Source: Vanilla planifolia
Lineage: Eukaryota; Streptophyta; Magnoliopsida; Asparagales; Orchidaceae
Assembly: GCA_023846275.1 (NCBI GenBank)
Contig: JAIUJO010001305.1
Span: forward strand, 124,001-188,000
Direction of reading: 5' to 3'
DNA: 64,000 nt
The position numbers and the translations under genes are program-made. The notes beneath the pieces were generated by a model that was not told where the DNA came from, did no database searches, and saw only the letters and a list, made by a program, of their open reading frames with translations. Below are positions 39,483 to 52,189 of this stretch, one piece after another (positions within the stretch are counted from its first letter, which is position 1; every line of letters starts with the position of its first letter).

Positions 39483-40513
39483 CTTCCTATTCTTCTTCTT
39501 CTTACCCTTCTTCTTCTTCTTCTTCCTTTTCTTTGTCTTCTCCTTCCTCTTCTACTTCTTCTTCATTTTCTTCCATTTCTTCTTCTTCTTCTTTTTCTTC
39601 TTCCTCATTTTCCTCTTCTTTTTCTTTGATTTCCTCTTCTTGCTTTTGTTCTTCCTATTTTTCCTCTTCTTCTTCCTGCTATTTTTCTTCATCTTCTTCT
39701 TCTTCTTCTTCTCTTCTTTTTTTATTCCTTTTCTTCTTCTACTACTATTACTACTACTTCTTCTTCTATATTTTCCTCTTCTTTTACCTCTTCCCTTTCA
39801 TCTTCTTCTTCTTCTTTTCCTTCATCCCCTCTTCTACTTCTTCTTCTTCTTCTTCCCCCTCTTCTTATTTTGATTCTTGTTCTTACACTTCTTCTTCTTC
39901 TTCTTCTTCCTCTTCTTTTTCTGATTCTTGTTCTTGCACTTCTTCTTCTTCTTCTTCATCTTCTTCCACTTTTTCTTCTTCTACTTCATCTTCTTCCTCC
40001 TCTAGCTATTCTTCTTCTTCTTCGTCTTCTTAACTTTTCTCTTCATTTTCTTCTTCTTGTTCCTCTTCTTCCACTTCTTCTGCCACTTCTTCTTCTTCTT
40101 CCTATTCTTTTTCTTCTACTTACCCTTCTCCTTCTTCTTCTTCGTTCTCATTGTCTTCTTCTTCCTCTTCTACTTCTTCTTCGCCTTCTTCCTTTTCTTC
40201 TTCTTCTTCTTCTTTTTCTTCTTCCTCCTTTTCCTCTTCTTTTTCTTTCATTTCTTCTTCTTGCTTTTGTTCTTCCTCTTTTTCCTCTTCTTCTTCCTCC
40301 TCTATTTCTTCCTCTTATTCTTTGTCTTCTTCTTCTTCTTCTTCTTCTTCTCTTCTTCTTTTTTCATTCCTTTTCTTTTTCTACTACTACTTCTTCTTCT
40401 ACATTTTCCTCTTCTTTTACCTCTTCCCTTTCACCTTCTTCTTCTTGTTTTCCTTCATCCCCTCTTCTTCTTCTTCTTCTTCTTCCTCTTGTTATTTTGA
40501 TTCTTGTTCTTAC

Positions 40514-40553
<40 letters not shown>

Positions 40554-40629
40554 ATTCTGATTCTTGTTCTTGCACTTCTTCTTCTTCTTCTTCATCTTCT
40601 TCCACTTCTTCTTCTTCCACTTCTTTTTA
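38248..40629 (-). repeat. Imperfect (TTC)n pyrimidine tract, ~2.4 kb, with ~630 bp higher-order duplication
   Basis: The + strand is nearly all C and T on a TTC/CTT triplet base; the purine strand is the minus strand. Long Ser-, Leu- or Phe-rich open frames are artefacts of the periodicity. Rare non-pyrimidine bases act as landmarks and reveal a higher-order duplication. The gtcttcttaac motif recurs at 39,387 and 40,024, the ttttacctcttccctttca motif near 39,783 and 40,413, and the ttttgattcttgttcttac motif near 39,867 and 40,495. This gives a consistent offset of roughly 630 bases, so 39,350-39,985 and 39,985-40,620 are two tandem copies. Confidence 0.95.
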
Positions 40630-40634
40630 TTTCC

Positions 40635-41213
40635 TGATCCCTAATCCTTAATACTTAAACCTAATGTCTAATCCCTAGTCTCTGATCTTTATCCCTACAC
40701 CTTATTCCTGAATCCCTACTCTCTAATACGTTATAACAAATCTCTAAACCCTAATATGTAATTTCTAATCCATAATGCCTAATCCCAAATCCCTAATCTC
40801 TAATCTCTAATCCCTAATCCTTTACCCCTAATGCCTAATCTCTAATCCCTCCCTTCTTAATTTTGAATTTTGAATCCCAAATACCTAATCCTTAATCTTT
40901 AATCCCTAAACCTTAATCTTAATTATAATCATTTAATCTCCAATCGCCAATCCCTAATCTCTAATCCTTAATCTTGAATCCAAAGTCCCTAATCATTACT
41001 CTCTTATCCTTAATCTTTAATCCCTATTCCTTAGTTTGTAATCTCTAATCCTAAATCACTAATCTATAGTCCTTAGAAATTAATCTTTTAATCCTAAATC
41101 CCTAATCCATAAGCATTAATCCCTTCATCCTTAATCCTTAATTCCAAATCCTTAATCCTAAATCTCTTTTACTTATTACTTAATCCCAACTTTTTAATCC
41201 TTAATTCTTAATC
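40635..41213 (-). repeat. Degenerate telomere-like heptamer array (TAATCCC)n
   Basis: About 580 bases built from 7-base units such as TAATCCC, TAATCTC, TAATCCT and TAATGCC, with occasional 6- or 8-base units and one longer interruption near 40,857-40,875. The minus strand reads approximately (TTAGGGA)n, a single-base variant of the plant telomere repeat. It begins directly after the TTC tract and ends in AT-rich DNA at about 41,213. An interstitial telomere-derived array is one explanation; an independent minisatellite is the other. Confidence 0.88.
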
Positions 41214-41689
41214 AAACATAGGTCTAAAAGAAAAAAAAACAATTGAGCACATCTGTAATGCTAATGAATGGGAAGTGATATATACAAGGGTGTTCAATCG
41301 TATGGAAAGCTAATTGTTGGATGATTATAGTTCCTTAAGAAATTCTAAAAATTGAGAAGGACAACAACTAAATTTTTAATTTAAAAAATTCATAGGATAA
41401 AATTGAGCACCGATATGATAATCTAGCTCTCAAAATTTTTGGTGAAGATCTTTATGGAAATCAACAACCTCTATGTTTGAAATTCAAAATATGGAGGAGT
41501 CTAATCCATTGAAGTGTTAATGGATAAGAATATGTCTTTTATGGATAAGACGTAAAAATTTGATATTAAACAAAATTTTTAACGTTATTTTTACAATATA
41601 TCAAACAAGATATAGATTGTTTGGAGTGACTTCAATTATAATGTTGACATCAATAAGGAGTTGTTTATCGTTATTAATATCAAGCATCA

Positions 41690-43860
41690 AGCCTAGGTTT
41701 TTGAAGCAAGCTACATGCTTCACCTATTATAAAAGAATGGCATATAAAAGGAGCTTGTTATGGCAAGCCATTTCACATTATCAACAATACCACAAAATCC
41801 ATGGATTGTGGATAAGGATTTTAATGAGATCACATCTTTAGATGATTACAGTGGATTATCAACTCAAAAACTAAACCAATGCAAGAGTTTGTGGATTGCA
41901 TAATTCTATGTTATCTTAAGCAGTAGTGATTTTTTGTTATTCCTTTATATAAAAAAGAAAAGGTAATTGAATACGGGTTTTGAAAGTACTAGATAAGTCA
42001 TTAGTTAATGAGAAATAGATAACTACTTTCAACCTCTATAATTCATCACCTTCTTATAACTAGATCAAAGTGACAAACCTCTTCTCCTTTAAATGTCATC
42101 AAAATTTATCCTTCAACTCCTAAAGAATTTAAATTTCATAACATGTTTTTGACCCACCCTACATTTGCATAAACAGTGCACAACTTTATAATACTTTGGG
42201 AAGAAGTTCCTAGAAAATAAAATAAACATAAAATGAGCCTTAATGATTGAAAAAATAAATATTTGCAAAATTCTTTTATCTTACTTAACAAGATATTGAA
42301 GAGGTGAATCACAAATTAGTAATTTTTCAAGGAAAACCAAAGGAGGATTAGTAGAAGGTATTGTATTTTGTTTGTTTTTGTTATTCAAAAGATTTAGAAA
42401 GATTGAAAATAATTTTGAGCCTTTATAAGTAATTGAAGGTGAAAATATATTTAACTGCATCCTTATTAACAAAAGCAAACAAGAAACAAAATAATGCAAC
42501 ACCAAGGAATAAATAAAGAGATAACTTTTATTATCAAATGAGACAGCACTCTTGACCTAGATGGTTTTACTGGAAAATTCCTCACTAATTACTTAGATTT
42601 ATTCTCAAATTTTGTGTGTAGTGTAGCTAACAAATTTTTATAAGATCTCCAATTCTTTGGGGGAGTTTAGGCACAAAAATTATATATATTTCTAAATCTC
42701 ATAACATAGAAATCATTGTTGATTTTAGACCAAATATTCTTCAAAGCATCTTGAAAGTAACATTCACAAATCCCTTTTTGATTAAATATAAGAAATTTTG
42801 TATAGACTCATTTCTTAAAAGCAAATTGATTTTATAAATGTATAGGTATTGTACATAACATATTATAGTTCAATAATGAGTATATTCTTTTAACAAAAAA
42901 ATGAAAAAGTGGTAATTTTATTGTTAAGTTGGATTTCAGGAATTTGAACTACAACATATCTTTAAAATTTCTTTGTAAGACACTCTCCAAGAAAAATGTT
43001 AATAAGAAGCTTATTATGGTGCTCACCAATTATGTTTGCAAAGCATGGATATAAACAATCATTAGCAGATCACCAAGTAATTTTTTTCAACCTTCATTGG
43101 TCTTAATCAGGGTAATCCTTTACCTTTCTTTCTTTTCATCTCATTCATAGAGTTCTTCAAAAGAAGCACCCACAATTTTTTTTTCTAGAAAAAGAATGAT
43201 ATTATATGGACAACATAGATCATTTTTATGTGTCACTCTCCTAGCTTATGGAAACAACATAATTATCATTATTGAAGGACATCTAAATACTAATGTTAAT
43301 CATAATAAGTTTTTAAAGCTCTTCCAACACACTATAAGCTTCTTAAATATAAAAATTAAAAGTGACAACATTTGTAGAAACAAAAAGAGTATATGCTAGG
43401 TAAATAACATTTGCAAAGGGTCAGATTGCATTAAATAAATTTTCCTTTGGCTTATTTGTGCTACACATTATATATAGGTTAGAAAAAAGTAGCTCACTTC
43501 CAAACTTTGATTGATAAAATTAAAAATAAAGAGAATTATTGCTTCATAAGTTTTTTCCAATCTTTGAAGCTTTGTAGGAAGATGTCAAACAAGTTATTTT
43601 TGGAATCGTACATTAATTGGCAAGAATTTAGGAAAAAGTAGTGGAAGTGATTATGTTGTTCCCTCATAAATAATTTAGAGGAACTAATTTTAGATTTTTT
43701 TAATATTTAAATGAATAAAGAAATACTAAAGCCAAGGTAATGGCCATAAATATTGGTCTTCAATTATGCAACCAATTGCAAATTAATAATATACATATTT
43801 TAGTAGATTGTTGTGTGCTATTGGATTTATTCTAAGATAGAGAAAATATACAATAAGAGT
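41690..43860 (+). mobile_element. Broken L1-type LINE: endonuclease, reverse transcriptase and RNase H-like remnants
   Basis: Translated pieces on the + strand appear in L1 ORF2 order. An endonuclease piece at 41,796 reads NPWIVDKDFNEITS (family: PWIVGGDFNEI), preceded in another frame by RSLLWQAISHYQQ. The RT start at 42,542 reads DLDGFTGKF. VDFRPNILQSILKV follows at 42,718 (family DFRPISL). KLDF lies at about 42,926. The box at 43,099 reads GLNQGNPLPFFLF (family GLRQGDPLSPFLF). The catalytic box at 43,244 reads AYGNN instead of YADD, so both aspartates are lost. KKVAHFQTLIDKIKNK lies near 43,490. An RNase H-like piece at 43,731-43,833 reads KAKVMAINIGLQL. Stops and frame changes are many, and the RT to RNase H distance is too short, so there is an internal loss. 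It is an old, dead copy. The 5' end may reach 41,220; no poly(A) tail or target-site duplication was found. Confidence 0.82.
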
Positions 43861-43869
43861 TGGCAAGGT

Positions 43870-46800
43870 ACATGATGCATGTATAAGAACTAGTTTGTTA
43901 AACATAAAGTGGAGTTTAGTATACTAAGAAAAAAATATCGTTTACATATCTAATGCAAACAAAGCTACAATAAAAAATTCAACACATAAAAGGGATGGAA
44001 TATCAATTCTACATAAGCACAAAGCTGCAATTAATATGAAAAAAAATTAAACCTTCCATACATTTTTTTCATCATAAAGGACATGACATTTAATATATGG
44101 AATAATCTTCTTATTACATGGGGTTAGAATTAAGCTATTCAAGGTTTCTATATATTTTGTATAACAAAAATAGTTTTTTCGTAAGTTATGCATTTCTAAT
44201 TTTTAGAATTACTATTCATGTGAATAGAAAATCATAACATAAAAATTATTGAATAACACTGGTTGGTGAGCACTATTCATATAAGTGTATGATTTTCTCA
44301 AGACAACTTCAATAACTATTGGATAAAGAATGCATGCAACAAAGTAAATAATATAAAAATATGGTGTTATTATGATGTAGCATTAGCTCAAATAGTAACA
44401 TTATGTAAGGAGAAATTGGTTATAGTCATAACATACTATATGTGGAAGTTCAGACAAGTTTGAAGTTTTACAAAGAATTGTAGACAACGAGCTAATATGA
44501 ACTATGTCAATGACATTATCATCCATTTATACTTGGTCATCACTAATATTATTCATCTTATGATGTCGGTGTACTGTGGAAATTTATTTTATAAGCAGAA
44601 TAAATAAAAAGAATATTCAAATATGAGCATAAGAGTAGCATTTCAACTCTTATACTAGATAGACTCGATCTTTATTTGCATTGGACTAATATGATTGGCA
44701 TCATTCAATAAACATACATTTTCAATGATATGAACATGCACATCAAATATACAAAAACTAGTAAGAGTGTAATAGGAATTTTTCTACATAATGCAATCAC
44801 ACACATGAACTTACCCACTTCCATAATCATAATGGAGTTCTAACCTTTTTGGTCAATGACATCAATAACTTCAGTTTTACACGTTCTACTAAATAATTTG
44901 AAACAAAATTGAATAACTTATAAGGCAATGCATAATACATTTATTAGATGTGTGAAAAAGGTGAATTATGCAAAATATTATTTGAAGGCTAGTAAGAGAA
45001 TGCAAAAAATATGAATGAAAATGATTTCTAACAAATTCAAAATGAGAGAAAGCTAATATATATTGTATCAAGGGTTAGCAATTCTAACTAGAAATCCAAA
45101 ACTTGAAGAATAAAAGTGTCTTATATAAAACATGATGAATAGAGTTGTGGATCAAGCTACTAAATCCTTGTTTCATGCTAAAAGGGTTGTTATGATTAAT
45201 GTAGAGTTTAAGGCCAACCACAACCCGCACACTTAATGGTGCCATAGTCATAGTGGGGATTATTATTGTACTTAATTTCATAACTTGAACCTTGTTTTAG
45301 GGTGGCTTAGCTAAAATCAATATGATGCCTAATGATTTATGAGGTTTAAGGCTCAAGGGACTAATGAAATGGTCAAACATTATCAATGTGGGATAGGTAG
45401 AGGGAACTCCTATAATAGGATTTATGATAGGAGGTAATGATGAAAATGTTGACAATGATGGTGGAGAGAAATTCAAATAATAATTTAGATATCAGAGAAT
45501 CAAATAAAATATTTAGATGGAAAACTAGGATTGTGTACTCTTTTAGATAAAGAAAACATTATTTCTAGAAATATTATTAAAATATTAAAAAAATATTTCT
45601 ATTTATTCCATCATAAGGCTTTAAATAGATTGTAATTTGTAACCAAAATTGTATAGAAAAATTGACTAAACTACCATTCTTAATGAAAAAATGCAAAAAT
45701 GATACCATTTAAGAAAGGTTGATAATGTCATGGGGAACTTATATGAAACATTTAAAGCAACATTAAAAAGAAAAATATAGTAAACTAATTAAAAATAAGT
45801 AAAATTAAATAGTTCAACACAAATATTATCATAATTGAAGTTTTCTTATAACAATCAACACTATGAAGAGAAACCCAATTATGTAGTGTGGTGATTTAAG
45901 TGAATCTTCATCAAGATTAGCATTGATCTTTTGATCATGTTAAAAACATAAATTCATGTTACACAGCTTGTGGATAAGAATATCACTAAAAATCTTATCA
46001 AATAGTCAACTATTTTTTATCAAAGCTTATTTTGAGTTATTGAAATAACCATTATGATTCAAAACAACTACTTTTAGCATTGCTAAATTTTTCTTTTCTT
46101 CCTTCATTTTTTACATTTTCCTACAACCCATATTATGGCTTCACATTAATATATTCTAAATGCAGGCAAGACATTACCACATTTGCTATTGGATTTATTT
46201 GAAATTACTCTTGAGCAAAATTGTTTCAACAACACCACTCATGACCTCACTATCGTGTATATGTCCATATTATCGTGCTTCGTATTGGTCAAGTAGCACC
46301 CATTAGATTAAAAGTTTCAAGTGCCTTGTTTCCTTTACTTCCAAACTAATAATTAAAATGGCAAAGTAATTGCATCTCTACTACTATTTAATTTGAAATT
46401 GAAAATAGCCTATGGAGAGTCAAATTCTTTTTTTAAAACTATTTTAACTTTTTTTGAAAGCAAGTTTTCGAAAAAATTGTCATTGAAATTTTATTACATC
46501 GTGATGTAGTTCTTATGCCACTTGTAGCCTACAATTTTTACATTAGATATATTTTTTGGAGATTATATTCTACTTTATGACAAATTAAATTTCAAAATAT
46601 TTGTCCATTTTAGAGTTGTTTTATAAAAACATCAGTCTTCAAAGATGTGAACCTTTGAATTCAATATTTTAAACTATAGAATCCCAAATTATGACTTAGT
46701 TACATGGGTTTTTTTGCATATTCAAACCATAAAATCATTGTTGTCACACATTTATGTATTAAATTTCTTAATGCACTATCAAAATACATTTGATTATTAT

Positions 46801-49800
46801 GTGCAATCTCTTAATATGTTGAGCATTTAATTTTTTTGAGAAGAAATAATTTTTATTAATGAGAGCTTTATTGTTTACATTGGATTATCTTGATTAAATT
46901 TAGAAATATTAATCCTATAACACTTCTTAGAGCCATTTCAATGAAACTTGATAAAACAACTCAAGTGAAAGAGACTCAAATAGTTCTATTTCTATTAAGT
47001 ATCGAAATTGCAAACATAATATTCACGTGATGCATTTATATGGCTACATTAATATTATGCCTTAGAAGAACTTAGTTGTGCAAAGTGCTCGACATTTTGA
47101 TCATGTCAGTTCCATCACTTAAATCATCCATTTTATTTTTCAGCACTTCATCTTTACATTTCATCAACGATAAGTTGAAATGTAAAGTTTTGAATTTCTT
47201 GAACACCAAAAAAATAGGAAGAACTTTCTAAAATTTGTCCACCTAAGCAAACTTTAACTGAAACACATAAACATCTCAATAATGTCATCCTAATTCAATT
47301 TCTTATTATAGTAATAAAACTTTTAAGCATTACATTTTTGAGACAACCATCTTAGTTTATCTATCTTAAATTTACTCAAACTAAAGTATTGAAAGAATAA
47401 TAAGTTGATTTTGTGTTACTCCCGAAAATATTCTTACCCGTTACTTCAAATATAAACAAAGAATAAAGTTTTTTTGTTTAATTATATGAATTTATTTTGA
47501 TAAAGGAATTAGTCACATCTTCAAAATAAACATTGGATTCAATGTAATATCCAAAAAATATAAAAACATAAAATATGACATTTCATTGTTGGGTTGCTAA
47601 GATAAGAAAAAGTTGTATTATAGGGTTCGTAATGATCATTTATTTGTTTTTTTGCATTTGTACTAATTATTCTTTTGCGATTCCTTATGTATACGTAATG
47701 TTTTTGATACATGAAGGTTAACGTTCTAATACATGGATTCCTACAGTTAACATATTAAAAACCTTTACGAATGAACATATGGAATTTGTATCATTACATT
47801 TGATGTCTCCACAATTGAGATTTTGGCCCAAGCATGCAATTAGAGAGAAGTACAAAGATGGGTCATACTTCTATTTCTTTTATTCTTCGTTCACCTTTTT
47901 TATTGTTGTCACATAAGAGCATGATCTAAATCTAGTTGTATGATTTCCATCCCACCTTTTTACTCATAAACCTATTTCTCCTATTTATTAGTATTAAAAG
48001 TTGTCATGTTTTTATCTATAATACTTTTTTTTTCTTAATATAATTTTAAATTATTATTGATAAAGTTTATGTTTTAATTTTTTATTATGTTTATTTGTTA
48101 TTTTTTATTTTGTTTCCAATATATGTCCAATATTTTTATGTAACATTTCACCCAATATTTTAACAATTTTAAGATATTTTGAAGCGTTTACTATTTTTAT
48201 TTTTTGATGTCAAAAAACTTTAATTTCACTTGTTTTTTGCAAAAGATTTTTTCTTTTCATATTTTATTGATAGTGTTGTGAATATATTTGTAATATTATA
48301 TTTTATGAGTCCTCATTTTATTTGTTTTCACTAATTTTTTTATTTTTTAAATTTTCTCTTTTATTTTATTTGTGACCTTATGTAATTATTTTTTTTATTT
48401 GTTATACAATTTTAGTCATATATATGTTTATCAAATTAGGTAAGTTTTTAGTTTGTAATATTTCATTTTTTCATAATTTTCACAAAACAATTCCTCTTCC
48501 TCTTTTTATTTAAATTAATTTTTGCCATCTTTAGTACAGTTTTGATTAGTTAGATATTTCAATATAAAAATAATTCTTTTTACTTTGTTTAACAAATTAA
48601 TTTATATTAGCAGATTTATAGACCTGTCTAACTCAAAAAAAATGTTAAAAATAATATGCAAATAAATCAAATGTGAGAAACATTCTTATTATCTTAATGA
48701 TATTCAATGAATTATATTAATGTTATGTTGTCATTTTCTAAACAAATTTGTTATCCCTAAAATAAAAAATAGATTATTTATTAGTAAATTATTAGAAAAT
48801 TTCTAGTTATTTTAAAAACTAAATTTCACTTAAAAATTAAATTTTAAAAATTTTTCAATTTAAGTAAAAATAAGTAATTATCAAGAAAGGTTGAGTAATC
48901 AAAGATGAACATAAAAGTATTACAAGAATTAAAAGAAAAATAAATCATTAAATTTATAATATTTGCAGTGAAGTGAAGATTCATGATATAACAAAATATA
49001 GGAGCCATATATTTCCTAAAATATTAGTATATTAAAAAATAATAAAGGAAATATTATAAAGATAAACAATTTTGTAATTCTATAATATTTAAAAAAATCT
49101 TTCGAAAGTGTCTATAATTTTAAGATATTAATTAAAAAAATAATTGAATAATAGAAATAAATAAGTGTAATAGAATGTTTGAAATTTAATAAATATTGGG
49201 CAAGTAAACTAATGAAATTAAAAAAAGGTTGATCATATTGAACAAGAGAATTATGTAGAAGACAGTAAATTAAATATCATAATATAAATTATAAAAATAT
49301 TAAATTTAAATAAAAATATTATAAGGCAATAAAATTCTAAATCATCATGAAATAAGTGCACCTCAATTTTAAAATAACGTTTATAATGTATTAGAAAATT
49401 TTTTTGCTAATTAAATGAAGACAAATTTATTAACATAAGAAAATAAAAAAAATTTGTAAATAACAAGACCAATAAAAATGACTTAAATAATTATCACCAA
49501 ATGCATTAGAAATGAAAAAAAATTTCCTAGTCAGGTTATGCTTTCAAATTTCTTATTGTAAACATTTTGAAATAATTAAAAGATAAATGATTGTTAAAGA
49601 AATTTCATATTAAAAAGTTTAATCATTATTTCTATATATCAAGTAGTTATAACAAAAATTCAATGATTCATATGCCAAAAAAAATTAAAATAATTAGGAA
49701 AATAATATAAAACTTAAAAATTACAAAACTTTAAGCAAAATGATTAATAGAAAATTTATAAAATGATTCAAAGTAATGTCACTAAAATGTGATGAAAAGT

Positions 49801-52130
49801 AACCTATTAATTACAGTTTAGTTTCCTGTTTATTATACAAAAAGAATAAAGGAAAAAGATATTTTTTTATTAAATAATTTCTTTGTTCGAAACAATATAG
49901 ACATTATGTCAATAGCATAATATACTAAATATTGCTTTATATCATAAATATTTTAATTAATTTTTTGTAATTTCTTAGATATAAAAATAAAGTAAAAAAT
50001 ATATAAATATTTGTAATTATATTACATATGTTGTAAATGGCTAATTTTTATTTACTTATAAATATAAAATATTAAAACATTACTTGTCATCTTAAATATT
50101 TTCTATTAGTGCATGTGTCATAAATGACATTTTCTCAATAAGAAAGTCTTAGATGTTAAAGTGATTTGCCACTTGAAAAATAATTATTCAAAAATATAAT
50201 TTCAAAAGATTGTAAGAATACAAAAATAAAAAAATATATGTCATGAACAATAAAAATAACTATATGCAATTATAATATTTAAATTTATTTTTTCAAAGAA
50301 GAACAATGAAAAAAAATAAAACAATTGGTATTCTATTAAAACATTTCACTTTTTAAATGATTTTCGAAATTTTTCACAAAAAAATTTAAAACAAAAGATT
50401 TTATAATAGCTATATAAATAAAAAAATTTTAATTATTTAAAACACTTAGATAGTGCGATTGAAGCAAAAATAGCTTAAGGAATTAAGGATGTAAACACAA
50501 ATGCTATAACCTAAATTAAATAATTCAAAGCTACGTGAAATCATGCTAGTTAAAAAAAGAATATGATAGAAGTTAAAAAGATGTTAATTATTGAGACAAC
50601 ATAACATTAAAAGAATTTACAACGTCTGTCAAAAAAATAAAAGCAAGATTACTTTATATATAAATAAGATAAGCAATAAGAATAAATTTTCAACAAAGAG
50701 CCTATTGCTACAGTAAATAAACAAGCTATTACTACTAAAAAATATGTAAATATTTAAAAACATTTGAAGCTTCAAGAGTAGTTGGCTAAATAAAACATCA
50801 TAAGCTTAAAAAAATGCAAAAAAAGACACATCACAATTATAAATATTTTTTTAAAATATTTGGTATATTTAAATGACACATGAGAAAGTTACAAAATAAC
50901 GTAATAAAAAAATCTTATTGTTCAAATTAAAAGATAATAAGCTTTATACTATGTAAAAATACTTATGGCAATTCAATACGAGATATATAAGAAACTACTT
51001 AAAAGTTAGTTATCAAAGTTGTCCTCCTCAAGAAAAGTAAAGAAAATTTGAAAATTAAAAATTATTAATTTATAATAAAAATTTTAAAAATGTATATAAC
51101 AATTAAAAAAATTTGTATACACATGTAACAAGTAGATACATCCAATTTATATGCAATGAAGTTAATGATCAATATATAGTTTTCACAAATTTAGTAGTAT
51201 AAGATTTTTTCTTAATAAAAGATATGTCTTTTACATCAATAGAAAATGTTTCATGATATTTAAAAAACATTTTAGTACAGATAATAGAAGTTATAGTTAA
51301 CTTAAAATTTTTAGTTTTATAGTAATGAAAAGTTTGAAACTTTGTGTTTTCCAACATCTAAATAAATATTCCTAATAATCAATTCTTAATTAATAATTTT
51401 AAAACCAAAATTATTAAAAAAAGTAAATAAGTTGGATGTTAAATCAAATTATATTTTCAAAATATTATTCACAACACTGAATGGAATGTTTATGAAAATA
51501 TAAACTTGTTCAACACAATATTGTAAATATTTAAAAACAGTAAGAATAGAAATGGTCAACCCAATGATATGACATTGTAATTCTCTTAATGTATTTTTTA
51601 AACTTGTAAATTACAAAGGCCATACATAAATAAAAGAGACCTAAAAAATTAAAATCCAACTTATAAAGACCCCATTGAATCTCTTAACAATAAACAAATA
51701 ATTAATAAAAAAATATTTTTAAAAGACATAAAATTGATTGTTATGTCGATGTAATTTGAGAATAGAAAAGATAAGAAAATTAAAAGAGGGAACTAATATT
51801 TGAGAAATTGAAAGTAGACAAAATTATTACTTTTTACAAGAAAAAATAATTATAGCAATGTAACAATAGAAAATATCAACTTAGGAAAATGAACTTTTAA
51901 ATATGTAAAAAATAAAAAGTTATAGATTAAATAAAAGTGTTGGCTCATTGTGTTAATACAATAAAAACACTTAAGTTTAATAATATAAATGACAATGTTT
52001 GAAATTTATTTTTGATGTTAAATATAATTTTTATCGTGTGTAAAAAATTATTATAATAAAAAATTTTAATTATAGTATATCTTTAAAACAAAATTCTTTA
52101 TAATTTTGAAGAAGCAGCATATAAGGTTTT
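43870..52130. other. AT-rich DNA without a recognisable gene
   Basis: No ORF beyond 65 codons has any recognisable motif. Composition becomes extremely AT-rich from about 48,000, with many short A and T runs. Patches of higher complexity at 45,180-45,470 and 46,100-46,330 do not translate into anything I recognise. Confidence 0.6.
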
Positions 52131-52132
52131 TT

Positions 52133-52184
52133 GGTGATTTGACAAAAATATTTCTTATAGGTGATTTGACAAAAATATTTCCTA
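52133..52184. repeat. Two tandem copies of a 27-base unit
   Basis: GGTGATTTGACAAAAATATT starts at 52,133 and again at 52,160, with near-identical continuation (one difference near the end). It marks the left edge of a less AT-rich patch (52,190-53,180). Confidence 0.85.
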
Positions 52185-52189
52185 CATTT

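Noticed and set aside
38235-40651. Many long Ser-, Leu- and Phe-rich open frames over the TTC tract
   Set aside because: Same artefact of pyrimidine triplet periodicity; no start context, domain or splice signal.
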